Notes under the pieces: model-generated
Databases searched by the model: none
What the model was told of the DNA's origin: nothing
What the model saw: the letters and a program-made list of their open reading frames with translations, nothing else
Program-made: the position numbers and the translations under genes
NCBI GenBank assembly: GCA_039819665.1
Contig: JBCBRM010000002.1
Span: 267,991 to 331,990 of the forward strand
Direction: 5' to 3'
DNA from: JAWPMV01 sp039819665
Lineage (GTDB): Bacteria > Bacteroidota > Bacteroidia > J057
Length of the DNA stretch: 64,000 nt
Shown: one piece after another, positions 17,235 through 26,145 of the stretch
Numbering within the stretch: the first letter of the stretch is position 1
How the letters are laid out: each line of letters starts with the position of its first letter

Positions 17235-18047
17235 TTAGATCCAGTAAGTCAGTGCTTCATTTCCTCCATAGTATCCTACAAAGCAGGACATCGCCATGCG
17301 GACATCACCACTGCATGGGTGGACTGTATGAACTTTTGGAGATTGAAAGAGGATTAATTCACCTGTTTCCGGTTTGATTTTATAGCTTTTTCCTGGAAGC
17401 TTATCTCTATCTATAAAATCATGGGTATGGTTTCGGAATTCTTCAAATTCCTCATCTGTCAACTGGATATCCCATAGTTCAAGTTCCCCACCTTCTTGTG
17501 GAGTTCTAAGGTAAATATTAGCAGCCAATTGAGTTTTCATGCTCAGGGCCCGGCTACTTTGAGGGGCTTCTCTTCTCAGAATATCCTGATGAGGTGGAAG
17601 GGTGTTTTCCATATCTCCCCGAAACATCCGGATGGTTCCAGGTTGCATTTTCATGCCATGGATTTTTTCAATATGTGCTCCCTGAGGCCAGACTTCTTCA
17701 AGATTTAAATGAAACAAATCTAGGGGAGAAAGAAATGGACTGCAAATTCTGCGAATTTCATGTGCTGCAGAAATTGCCTGTACGTGATACTTGCCTCTTT
17801 GCATGGGATTTCCGGTGGTTTCGAAAAAGCTCATTCCAGTACGGAATATTCCCAGCTCTTTGGCGATAGAATAATGATCAAAGCCTGCGGCTTTTATGAT
17901 CTTTTGGGAAAGTTCAGACGATTCTTCGGCCGATATATATTGCTTAATTCTTATTGCCAGGATGTCGCCCCTGAAAAGGGAATTAAGGTCTTCACGGTAC
18001 AAAGAATCTCTCTTCAGAATCGGGGAAACCGAAGTTAAGATGCTCAT
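17235..18047 (-). CDS. 2OG-Fe(II) oxygenase-like protein
   Basis: 270 residues. The iron facial triad is likely His and Asp in PPHQDIL (about 151-155) and the distal His in PKVHTVHPCSGDVRMA, with the following Arg binding 2-oxoglutarate. The strand pattern between (AANIYLRTPQEGGELELW) is that of a double-stranded beta-helix. Prolyl hydroxylase and SyrP-like halogenase-hydroxylase families share these features. The Asp in HxD suggests hydroxylation rather than halogenation. The substrate is unknown. It stands alone in the window. Confidence 0.7.
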   Translation of the reverse strand: MSILTSVSPILKRDSLYREDLNSLFRGDILAIRIKQYISAEESSELSQKIIKAAGFDHYSIAKELGIFRTGMSFFETTGNPMQRGKYHVQAISAAHEIRRICSPFLSPLDLFHLNLEEVWPQGAHIEKIHGMKMQPGTIRMFRGDMENTLPPHQDILRREAPQSSRALSMKTQLAANIYLRTPQEGGELELWDIQLTDEEFEEFRNHTHDFIDRDKLPGKSYKIKPETGELILFQSPKVHTVHPCSGDVRMAMSCFVGYYGGNEALTYWI

Positions 18048-18659
18048 TTGTTTGGGTATTTGGTAGGTTTAGCGATTAAGAAAATTGAATTCTAGGGCAT
18101 ATTTAGTCTCAGTTTGTGATTAAAATTGTTAGATAGATTAAATGAATGTGTGTATAATTTATTAAAGTTGAGATGTAAGAATCCGCATTGTGTGGTTATG
18201 CATCAAGGGCTAAATGGCTGTTGGTCTTGTAAAAAGGTATGGGGAAGAAAAGGCTAATAGGAAAAGGATCGCATGTGAGCGATTATCTAAGCTGCAAAGA
18301 ACTTTATGTGAGCCGCTTCCTTTGGATGAAAGCTAATACAGCTATTCTATACACATAAAGGTGTGAATAGCATAAATCCTTATCCTAAAATAAGAATTTT
18401 GTTGATAATGTTTACGATTTCGATAATTTTTTGTTGACTATCTATTAATTTTTGTGAAAAAAATGGCATTCAAAAATCTATTTTATTGTAAATCATTCAG
18501 TTAGATGAAATAGTATTAAATAGATTTTTTGATATATGCTTCCTTTAGCCAGTCATTCAATTCCTTTCAATGCTTCACTTATTTTGTGGGAATTGATTTC
18601 CTTTTGCCAAAGAATGTATGCGATTTTTGATCTCGTAAGCTTTTTATAACTTAGCTCAT
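18048..18659. other. Long divergent intergenic region before the glucan operon
   Basis: 612 bp without a credible gene. It contains a hairpin at 18341-18371 (GCTATTC/GAATAGC with inner ACAC/GTGT), and a perfect 12-bp inverted repeat at 18472-18483 and 18518-18529 (AAAAATCTATTT/AAATAGATTTTT). A weak promoter match to the Bacteroidota consensus is seen: TTG at 18627-18629 and TAACTTAG at 18647-18654. The repeats could be regulator sites for the GH57 operon. Nothing else stands out. Confidence 0.45.
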
Positions 18660-19835
18660 ATGGCGAAGATCTGTTTTTACTTTCAATTACATCAGCCGCT
18701 TAGAATTAGGCCATTCAGTATTTTCGAAATAGGGACGCATACCCCTTATTTTGATCAGGCTGAAAATAGAAGAATACTGGAAAAGGTTAGTCGAAATTCT
18801 TATCGTCCCTTTTTAAGTATTTTGGAAGCATTAAGAAGAGATCCGGATATAGATTTTAAACTGGCATTTTCGCTTAGCGGTTTGTTAATAGAGCAGTTGG
18901 AAGCCTGGCAGAATGATATTGTAGAGCGTCTCAATGGGCTTGCAAAGTCAGGTGCAGCGGAATTTTTATCAGAGACCTATTACCATTCCCTCGCTTTTGA
19001 ATTTAGTCGGGAGGAGTTTCGAAGGCAGATACATATGCATGCAGAAAAGATTCGTGATCTGTTTGAGCAAGAACCAAAAGTTTTTCGAAATACAGAACTG
19101 CTCTTTCACAATCCTATGGCATATTTCCTTAAAAAAGAAGGATTTAAAGGACAAATTATAGAGGGCGCAGCTCATGTGATGCAAGGAAGAAGTTCCAATC
19201 GGCTTTATCACGCTATGCACCTTCCGGATTATACATTGATAACTCGAAATTTTGCGCTTTCGGATGACCTTGCCTTTCGATTTTCTGATAAAAATTGGGA
19301 ACACTATCCTTTAACGGTAGAACGTTTTGCCGATTTGATTGATCAACAGGATGGAAAACACCTGTGCATAGCGATGGATTTTGAGAGCTTTGGGGAGCAT
19401 CAATCGGCTGAAACGGGAATCTTTGAATTTTTTAAAGCTTTACCCAAAGAATTGAAAGCTCGGGGACATGAGTTTGTTTTTCCTTCTGAACTTATGGAGC
19501 TGGAAAAAGCTCAGGATTCAATAGATGTATATCATCCGGTTTCCTGGGCAGATCAGGAAAAAGATGCCTCTGCCTGGATGGGGAGTCCTCGACAAAAAGA
19601 AGCTTTGCGGAAAGTATATGAATTAGAAGGTATAGTAAAAGAAAGTCAGGATCAGGGACACCTTCAAACCTGGTCATATTTACAATGCTCGGATCATTTT
19701 TATTATATGGCTGATAAAGAAGGAAGTGATCAGCAGGTTCATCAACATTTCAATCCCTTTGAATCGGAGCAAAAAGCCTATATGCACTTTATGAACCTGG
19801 TCGCAGATTTTCAGATTAGTTTGAGAGAGATTTAA
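18660..19835 (+). CDS. Glycoside hydrolase family 57 (alpha-amylase type)
   Basis: 391 residues. The family start is clear (ICFYFQLHQPLRIR, with the HQP motif). The catalytic nucleophile Glu is in FRNTELLF (E146) and the acid/base Asp in IAMDFESFGEH (D240). GH57 enzymes cleave or transfer alpha-1,4/1,6-glucan. There is no signal peptide, so it acts in the cytoplasm, probably on glycogen or imported maltodextrin. It is compact for the family. It is the first gene of a four-gene glucan cluster: the next ATG follows its stop with no spacing. Confidence 0.88.
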   Translation: MAKICFYFQLHQPLRIRPFSIFEIGTHTPYFDQAENRRILEKVSRNSYRPFLSILEALRRDPDIDFKLAFSLSGLLIEQLEAWQNDIVERLNGLAKSGAAEFLSETYYHSLAFEFSREEFRRQIHMHAEKIRDLFEQEPKVFRNTELLFHNPMAYFLKKEGFKGQIIEGAAHVMQGRSSNRLYHAMHLPDYTLITRNFALSDDLAFRFSDKNWEHYPLTVERFADLIDQQDGKHLCIAMDFESFGEHQSAETGIFEFFKALPKELKARGHEFVFPSELMELEKAQDSIDVYHPVSWADQEKDASAWMGSPRQKEALRKVYELEGIVKESQDQGHLQTWSYLQCSDHFYYMADKEGSDQQVHQHFNPFESEQKAYMHFMNLVADFQISLREI

Positions 19836-20687
19836 ATGAAGGATTCCCCGGTTTTTCTACTTGCGGAAAGCGGTGCCAGCAAGACCGCCTGGCGATTGTG
19901 TCATGGAAAGAATATTCAGCATTCTTTCGAAAGTATGGGCTTGAATCCCAGTGCTGTAACGGAAGACGAACTTCTGAGAGCTTTGGATCGCTGTTTTCTG
20001 CAATTGGAAGGTAAAAAACCTGCATCTATTCATTTTTATGGGGCCGGATTGAAATATGAGGAAAATATCCAACTGCTAAGCAAAAGTTTATATCGTTTCT
20101 TCCCAAAAGCTCTTATTGAAATTCAGGATGATATGACAGCCGCTGTTCGAGCTACAGGAAAGCCGGAGGGGATTGTTGCCATCTTGGGGACTGGCAGTAA
20201 TGCAGCTTATTATAAAAATGATGTAATTTTAGAAAATTACGGAGGGCATGGATACTTGCTAGGGGATGAAGGCTCGGGCATGGATTTGGGGAAACAAGTG
20301 CTAAAAGCGATGTTAGATGGAAAGCTGCCTAGAGAATTGCATGAATATGTCTTGCGAAAAGAGAATATGGAATTGGGCGAACTCCGAACTTCTATCTACC
20401 AACATAAACAACCTAACCGTAGATTAGCTGCCTTAGCTCCCTACCTAAAATATGCCGATAAATACCCTGAAGTTCACAAATTAATTCAGTCTCGCTTTGA
20501 ACAGTTTATTGAAACCACTATTCAGAGAGTGTCCAACTATCAGAATCTAAAAGTTGATTTTGTAGGGGGGATAGCCTGCCATTTTACAGCAGATCTCCTA
20601 TATGTTTGTAAAAAATACGGCCTGGAGTGTGATAAATTTATTCAGGCTCCAATTGACAAGCTTGTCGAATATCATTACAATCCTTAG
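19836..20687 (+). CDS. BadF/BadG-type ATPase, N-acetylglucosamine kinase-like
   Basis: 283 residues with the ASKHA fold. The phosphate-1 loop is ESGASKTAWRL, the catalytic region is IQDDMTAAVRAT, the phosphate-2 loop is AILGTGSNAAYY and the conserved GYLLGDEGSGMDLG follows. This matches Bacteroidota proteins annotated as BadF/BadG/BcrA/BcrD ATPase or GlcNAc kinase. Its likely role is phosphorylating an amino sugar or glucose released by its neighbours. It starts directly after the GH57 stop, so the two are coupled. Confidence 0.82.
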   Translation: MKDSPVFLLAESGASKTAWRLCHGKNIQHSFESMGLNPSAVTEDELLRALDRCFLQLEGKKPASIHFYGAGLKYEENIQLLSKSLYRFFPKALIEIQDDMTAAVRATGKPEGIVAILGTGSNAAYYKNDVILENYGGHGYLLGDEGSGMDLGKQVLKAMLDGKLPRELHEYVLRKENMELGELRTSIYQHKQPNRRLAALAPYLKYADKYPEVHKLIQSRFEQFIETTIQRVSNYQNLKVDFVGGIACHFTADLLYVCKKYGLECDKFIQAPIDKLVEYHYNP

Positions 20688-20739
20688 AAATCAGTTAAAA
20701 TTATCTTGAAAAGTATAAGAATTTTATAATCTTTGGATT

Positions 20740-23154
20740 ATGGAAGTAGGACGCCAAGGACTTCGCCAAGCAAAACGATCTCCACAACTCGTTAAATCCT
20801 GGGACCAAGACAACAACAAGTTTTATCTACGCTGCCCGCAAACCAGTTTAGAAATAATTGTGTGCAGTGCCCGGGTATTGAGGTTTCGATTTTCTCCGGA
20901 AGGATTTTTTGAACATGACTTCTCTTATGCATTAGAAGTAGAAGGGGGCTATCCTACGGAAGAATGCTACTTTGAACTGGTAGAAGTTCAGGACGAATAC
21001 CACATCCTTACGGATTGTCTTACCTGTAAAATTTCTAAAACTCTCCATATATCTATTTTCAATAAGGACGGGAAACTAATTTCCGAAGATGAAAGGGGGT
21101 TTCATTGGGAGCGGCATGAGAAATATGGAGGCAACATTGTTTACTCCAGCAAAAAAATTCAAGAACAGGAGTCTTTCTTCGGGCTAGGTGATAAACCCAA
21201 TGTTTTTAATCTTCGTGGATTAAGATTTGAAAACTGGGGTTCGGATACCTATGGCTTTGAAAAAACCTCTGATCCTTTGTATAAAAACATCCCATTCTTT
21301 TTGGGCCTTCATAGCAAGCTCGCTTATGGGATATTTTTTGATAACAGTTTCAGAACGAGATTTGATTTTGGGCATGAACGCGGAGATGTTTGCAGCTTTT
21401 GGTCCAAAGGTGGAGAGATGAATTATTATTTCATCTATGGTCCGGAATTGACAGAAGTAGTTGAATCATTTGCATTTATCACCGGCAAACCTGAATTGCC
21501 TCCTTTATGGGCTCTGGGCTACCATCAATCCAAATGGAGTTATTATCCGGAGGAAAGAGTAAAAGAAATTGCTGCGCAGCTAAGAGAGGAGAAGATTCCT
21601 TGCGATGCCATCCACATCGACATAGATTATATGGATGAGTTTCGCTGCTTTACCTGGGACTCACAAAGATTTCCAGACCCTGAACGTATGACCGCTGAGC
21701 TGGAAACAGATGGTTTCAAAACAGTTACCATCATCGACCCGGGAATAAAAATTGACAAAGATTACGATATTTATAAAGAGGCTGTTGAAAATAAATACTT
21801 CTGCCGACGTGCGGATGGACCTCTGATGCGTGGGGAAGTTTGGCCGGGACTATGCCATTTTCCTGATTTCACAGACCCTAACGTACGAGAATGGTGGTCA
21901 GGACTTTTTGAGAAATTTATGGAAGCAGGCATGCATGGCATTTGGAATGACATGAATGAGCCAGCTCTCATGGATATCGGAACCTTTCCAAATGATACTC
22001 GCCATGATTATGATGGGCATCCCTGCAGCCACCGAAAGGCACATAATGTCTACGGGATGCAGATGGCCAGAGCCACTTATCATGGGATCAAAAAGGCCAT
22101 GTTCCCTCGAAGACCTTTTGCATTGAGTCGTTCAGGCTATGCAGGGATTCAACGATATGCCGCTGTTTGGACAGGCGATAATCTGGCCACCTGGGAGCAT
22201 CTGTGGATGGCAAATATTCAGGTTCAAAGATTGAGTATCTCGGGAGTTTCCTTTGCAGGATCGGACATTGGAGGTTTCATTGGGGATTCAAATGGAGAGC
22301 TCTATACTCGTTGGATGCAAATGGCTGCCTTTCATCCCTTTTGCAGGACACATTCTTCGAGAGATTATGCTGATCAGGAACCCTGGTCCTTTGGGCAACC
22401 TTATACAGAAGCAATAAAAAAAGCGATAGAACTCAGATATCAAATTCTCCCTTATCTATATACGGTATTTTGGCGACATGTGGAATCAGGGACTCCCATG
22501 ATCAAGCCTTTGGTCTTTCTGGATCAGGAAGATACAGAGACTTATTACCGGATGGAAGAATTTGCTCTGGGAAATAATCTCATCATTTGTCCTATTGCCA
22601 GAGCTGGTGCCGACGGAAGGTATATGTATCTTCCCAAAGGCCAGTGGTACAATTACTGGACGGATGAATTACTCGAAGGGGGGAAAGAAGTTTGGGTAGA
22701 TACGACGCTTGAGACTTTCCCGTTTTTTGTTCGTGCAGGTGCAATCGTTCCTCAATTTCCAGTAATGCAATATGTGGGAGAAAAGCAGATAGAATCTCTC
22801 GATTTACATGTGTACATAAACGAAAGTAGCTATACCAGCGAACTATATGAAGATGCCGGAGATTTCTATGATTATGATCAGGGCAACTATCGGTTAAGGA
22901 GTTTTATCCAGCAATCAGAGAAGAATCGTCTCTACATTCAACAACTCAATCAAGGGCGATTCAATTCAGAATATTCGACCTACCGGCTCATTGTACATGG
23001 GCTGGCCTTTACTCCTGCCGGCTTTAAAATAGACGGAAAACAAGAAATGTTTGAAGAAGTCATGGAAGATATTCCAGAAGTCTTTATTTTTGAAGTGGAT
23101 AAAGGATTCGAAGAACTGGAGCTGTTAACTTTATCCGGATTCGCAGCTGACTAA
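20740..23154 (+). CDS. Alpha-glucosidase, glycoside hydrolase family 31
   Basis: 804 residues, full length. The order is an N-terminal beta-sandwich (about 1-235), a TIM barrel (about 250-600) and C-terminal beta domains. The nucleophile Asp404 is in GIWNDMNEP and the acid/base Asp480 is in VWTGDN; RSGYAGIQRY is also typical. It releases glucose from the non-reducing end of alpha-glucans. There is no signal peptide, so it acts in the cytoplasm. It lies 52 bp after the kinase gene, with a possible promoter-like TTG/TAATCTTTG between, so it may also have its own start of transcription. Confidence 0.93.
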   Translation: MEVGRQGLRQAKRSPQLVKSWDQDNNKFYLRCPQTSLEIIVCSARVLRFRFSPEGFFEHDFSYALEVEGGYPTEECYFELVEVQDEYHILTDCLTCKISKTLHISIFNKDGKLISEDERGFHWERHEKYGGNIVYSSKKIQEQESFFGLGDKPNVFNLRGLRFENWGSDTYGFEKTSDPLYKNIPFFLGLHSKLAYGIFFDNSFRTRFDFGHERGDVCSFWSKGGEMNYYFIYGPELTEVVESFAFITGKPELPPLWALGYHQSKWSYYPEERVKEIAAQLREEKIPCDAIHIDIDYMDEFRCFTWDSQRFPDPERMTAELETDGFKTVTIIDPGIKIDKDYDIYKEAVENKYFCRRADGPLMRGEVWPGLCHFPDFTDPNVREWWSGLFEKFMEAGMHGIWNDMNEPALMDIGTFPNDTRHDYDGHPCSHRKAHNVYGMQMARATYHGIKKAMFPRRPFALSRSGYAGIQRYAAVWTGDNLATWEHLWMANIQVQRLSISGVSFAGSDIGGFIGDSNGELYTRWMQMAAFHPFCRTHSSRDYADQEPWSFGQPYTEAIKKAIELRYQILPYLYTVFWRHVESGTPMIKPLVFLDQEDTETYYRMEEFALGNNLIICPIARAGADGRYMYLPKGQWYNYWTDELLEGGKEVWVDTTLETFPFFVRAGAIVPQFPVMQYVGEKQIESLDLHVYINESSYTSELYEDAGDFYDYDQGNYRLRSFIQQSEKNRLYIQQLNQGRFNSEYSTYRLIVHGLAFTPAGFKIDGKQEMFEEVMEDIPEVFIFEVDKGFEELELLTLSGFAAD

Positions 23155-23262
23155 TTTCCCTTAAACATGCTATAACTAACTACCAGAGGGTAACCATCTC
23201 TGAACATACACGCTTTTTCTTTATTTCAACTAAACAGGACATCTATCCTAAAAACACAGATT

Positions 23263-26064
23263 ATGCTTAAAAAGAACGGATCGCTTTTCCTCCTTCTGCT
23301 GACTATTCAATTCTTTTTCACTCCACTTAGGGCTCAGATCATCGATATCAATCCGGTTTTTCCGACCATGGATGATACAATTACTTTGGTCTATGATGCG
23401 ACCCAGGGAAGTGCCGGTTTGGTCGGAGTAAATCAAGTCTACGCCCATGCGGGTCTCATTACTGATCAAAGTAGTACCCCCAGCGACTGGAAATATGTGC
23501 AGGGAAATTGGGGGACAGACGATCCCAAAGTGAAGATGACCTATTTGGGAGATAATAAACACGAGATTAAGTACCATGCCAGAACTTTTTATGGAGTTCC
23601 TGCCAACGAAAATGTACAAAGTCTTGCCTTTGTATTTAGAAATGTAACCGGAAGCAGGGAAGGGAAAACTTCTACAAATGGAGACATCTTTTACGATGTA
23701 TTTGACGCGAGCTCCTTTAATGTAGCGCTTTTGGCTCCCGAAGGTGCCAGCATACTTGAGGTTAACGAGAGCCTGGATGTTCGTTTTGCCAGCTCTGCAA
23801 ATTCCGCTTTAAGCTTGTATAAAAATGGCGGCCTTGTTACCCAGGTCAATGGAAGAGAAATCAATTACACCATACAGGAAGCAGTAGCTGGAGATTTTTG
23901 GTTTCGGGTTGAAGCTGATAATGGAAGTCAGGTAAAAATGGATTCCTTTTTTGTTTCCGTACGGGAAGCTGTCCAGATTGCTAATCCGCCCGCCAATACG
24001 GTTTCAGGTGTTAACTACCTAAATGATAGCACCGCTATAATTTCTTTGGTGGCTCCATCCAAAAACTTCGTTCACCTGATCGGGGAATTTAACAACTGGA
24101 CTCCCTCCAATGCTTCTCAAATGAAACGTGCCAGTGATGGAAATACCTGGTGGATCCAGCTTAATGGCCTGACGTCCGGGCAGGAATATGCGTATCAATT
24201 TATGATAGATGGAGATTTGAAAGTTGCGGATCCTTATGCACAAAAGATTCTGGATCCCTGGAATGATGGATTTATTCCTTCAGCCACCTATCCCAATCTG
24301 AAGCCTTATCCTGTAGAAGCTGATGGAATTGTATCTGTTCTTCAAACAGCCCAAACTCCCTATTCATGGCAAAATGACAACTGGCAGGCAGCTGCCAATG
24401 AGGATTTGGTCATCTATGAATTGCTGGTTCGTGATTTTCTTGCCCAAAGTGATTTCCAGACCTTACTGGACACCCTGGATTATCTCGAAAACCTGGGCGT
24501 AAATGCCATCGAATTTATGCCAACCACAGAGTTTGAAGCCAATGACAGTTGGGGGTACAATCCCAGCTTTATGTTTGCCGTAGACAAATACTATGGTACG
24601 GAGGATGCTTTGAAAGCATTTATTGATGAATGTCATGCCAGAGATATTGTGGTGATCCTCGATATGGTACTCAATCATCAATTTGGCCAATCTCCCCTGG
24701 TGCAGATGTATTGGGACGGAGCAAATAATCGTCCGGCGGCTAACAGTCCCTGGTTTAACCCCATTGCCAAGCATCCCTTCAATGTCGGCTATGATTTTAA
24801 CCACAACACACCCTTTACGCAAAACTTTGTTGACGATGTGCTGGATTACTGGGTGGAGGAATTTCGCTTCGACGGATATAGAATGGATTTGTCAAAAGGA
24901 TTTACTCAAACGGATTATGGTAGCGATGTCGGTGCCTGGAGCAGTTACGATCAGGGCCGGATCAACATCATCAACCGCATGTACAACCAGCTACAGGCCA
25001 AACATCCGGGGACTTATTTTATTTTGGAACATTTTGCCGATAATCAGGAAGAAAAAGAGCTGGCGAATAATGGGATGATGCTTTGGGGAAATTTAGGCCA
25101 TGCCTACAACGAGGCCACCATGGGATACCATGATAATAATAAATCCAATTTCGACTGGATCAATTATCAATTGAGAGGCTGGAATGATCCTCACGTAGTC
25201 GGGTATATGGAATCCCACGATGAGGAGCGCCTGATGTACAAAAACATCACCTTCGGAAGGGTTAATGGAAGTTACAGTACTAAAGATTTGAATACGGCAC
25301 TGGAGCGCATGGAAATGGCCGCGACCTTCTTTTTCCCCGTACCTGGTCCCAAACTTCTCTGGCAGTTCGGCGAAGTGGGATATGAGGTAAGTATTGATCA
25401 GGGGGGAAGATTGGGTAGAAAGCCCATCCGTTGGAACTATTACACACAAGTCCCTCGCAGACGCTTATTCGAAATCTACAGTGCCCTCATCAAACTCAAG
25501 CAAGAGCATGATGTATTCAGAACCCGGAACTTCAGCTTAAGCGTAGCATCCGAGTTCAAACGCATCAACCTCAATGATGCCAGTATGAATGTTACCATCA
25601 TCGGAAACTTTGGAGTTGATACCCGCAGTGGTAATCCAAACTTCCAGAATACTGGCTGGTGGTACGACTATTTCACCGGTGATAGCATCGAGGTTACCCA
25701 AACCAATGCTAACATCAGCTTGGAAGCTGGAGAATACCATCTTTATACCGACCAAAAGCTGGAAACTCCTCCCGTAAATGTTTCAACCCAAGACATCGAA
25801 TTGGACCTTAGTCTCGACATTTATCCCAATCCTGCCCAAGGTCAAATTAGCATTGATTTCTTATGGGAAGAAAGAGGACCTTTGACTTTGGAGATCTTGG
25901 ATATGACAGGTAGAAAGATTTCGACCCTCCTGGAAAATGAGGTCTTACTTCCCGGCCCTCAGAGTTTTCAGTGGAAAAGGTCAGAAGGGCTTAACGCCGG
26001 ATTATATATCCTTCGCTTTGTAAGCGAAAGAGGCGTGGCTTCGAGAAAGGTGGTTTTGGAATAA
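23263..26064 (+). CDS. Secreted alpha-amylase family protein (GH13) with T9SS tail
   Basis: 933 residues. A signal peptide (about 1-24) precedes an N-terminal beta region, a CBM48/E-set-type module (about 262-340, FVHLIGEFNNWTPSNASQM), the GH13 barrel (about 380-760) and a C-terminal type IX sorting domain (YPNPAQGQISIDF to ASRKVVLE). The catalytic triad is Asp542 (GYRMDLSKG), Glu589 (FILEHFAD) and Asp653 (ESHDEER). It is likely exported to the cell surface to cut starch-like glucans, supplying the three cytoplasmic enzymes encoded upstream. A long inverted repeat follows at once. Confidence 0.92.
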   Translation: MLKKNGSLFLLLLTIQFFFTPLRAQIIDINPVFPTMDDTITLVYDATQGSAGLVGVNQVYAHAGLITDQSSTPSDWKYVQGNWGTDDPKVKMTYLGDNKHEIKYHARTFYGVPANENVQSLAFVFRNVTGSREGKTSTNGDIFYDVFDASSFNVALLAPEGASILEVNESLDVRFASSANSALSLYKNGGLVTQVNGREINYTIQEAVAGDFWFRVEADNGSQVKMDSFFVSVREAVQIANPPANTVSGVNYLNDSTAIISLVAPSKNFVHLIGEFNNWTPSNASQMKRASDGNTWWIQLNGLTSGQEYAYQFMIDGDLKVADPYAQKILDPWNDGFIPSATYPNLKPYPVEADGIVSVLQTAQTPYSWQNDNWQAAANEDLVIYELLVRDFLAQSDFQTLLDTLDYLENLGVNAIEFMPTTEFEANDSWGYNPSFMFAVDKYYGTEDALKAFIDECHARDIVVILDMVLNHQFGQSPLVQMYWDGANNRPAANSPWFNPIAKHPFNVGYDFNHNTPFTQNFVDDVLDYWVEEFRFDGYRMDLSKGFTQTDYGSDVGAWSSYDQGRINIINRMYNQLQAKHPGTYFILEHFADNQEEKELANNGMMLWGNLGHAYNEATMGYHDNNKSNFDWINYQLRGWNDPHVVGYMESHDEERLMYKNITFGRVNGSYSTKDLNTALERMEMAATFFFPVPGPKLLWQFGEVGYEVSIDQGGRLGRKPIRWNYYTQVPRRRLFEIYSALIKLKQEHDVFRTRNFSLSVASEFKRINLNDASMNVTIIGNFGVDTRSGNPNFQNTGWWYDYFTGDSIEVTQTNANISLEAGEYHLYTDQKLETPPVNVSTQDIELDLSLDIYPNPAQGQISIDFLWEERGPLTLEILDMTGRKISTLLENEVLLPGPQSFQWKRSEGLNAGLYILRFVSERGVASRKVVLE

Positions 26065-26145
26065 AACGTATTGGCGTGTTGGAGTATTGGCGTTGATGAG
26101 ATACTTAGCCTAAGAACTCCAACACGCCAATACTCCAACACGTTT
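26065..26145. repeat. Long inverted repeat between converging genes
   Basis: A perfect 19-bp pair at 26075-26093 and 26124-26142 (core CGTGTTGGAGTATTGGCGT) around a 30-base centre. The arms are built from near-tandem words (GTATTGGC, GTGTTGGA). The right arm abuts the sulfatase stop. It can act as a bidirectional terminator, but its word structure resembles the element at 54613-54733. Confidence 0.75.

Noticed and set aside
18048..18659. tRNA or small protein gene in the long gap
   Set aside because: No cloverleaf, no CCA-end pattern and no open frame with a sensible start was found by eye.
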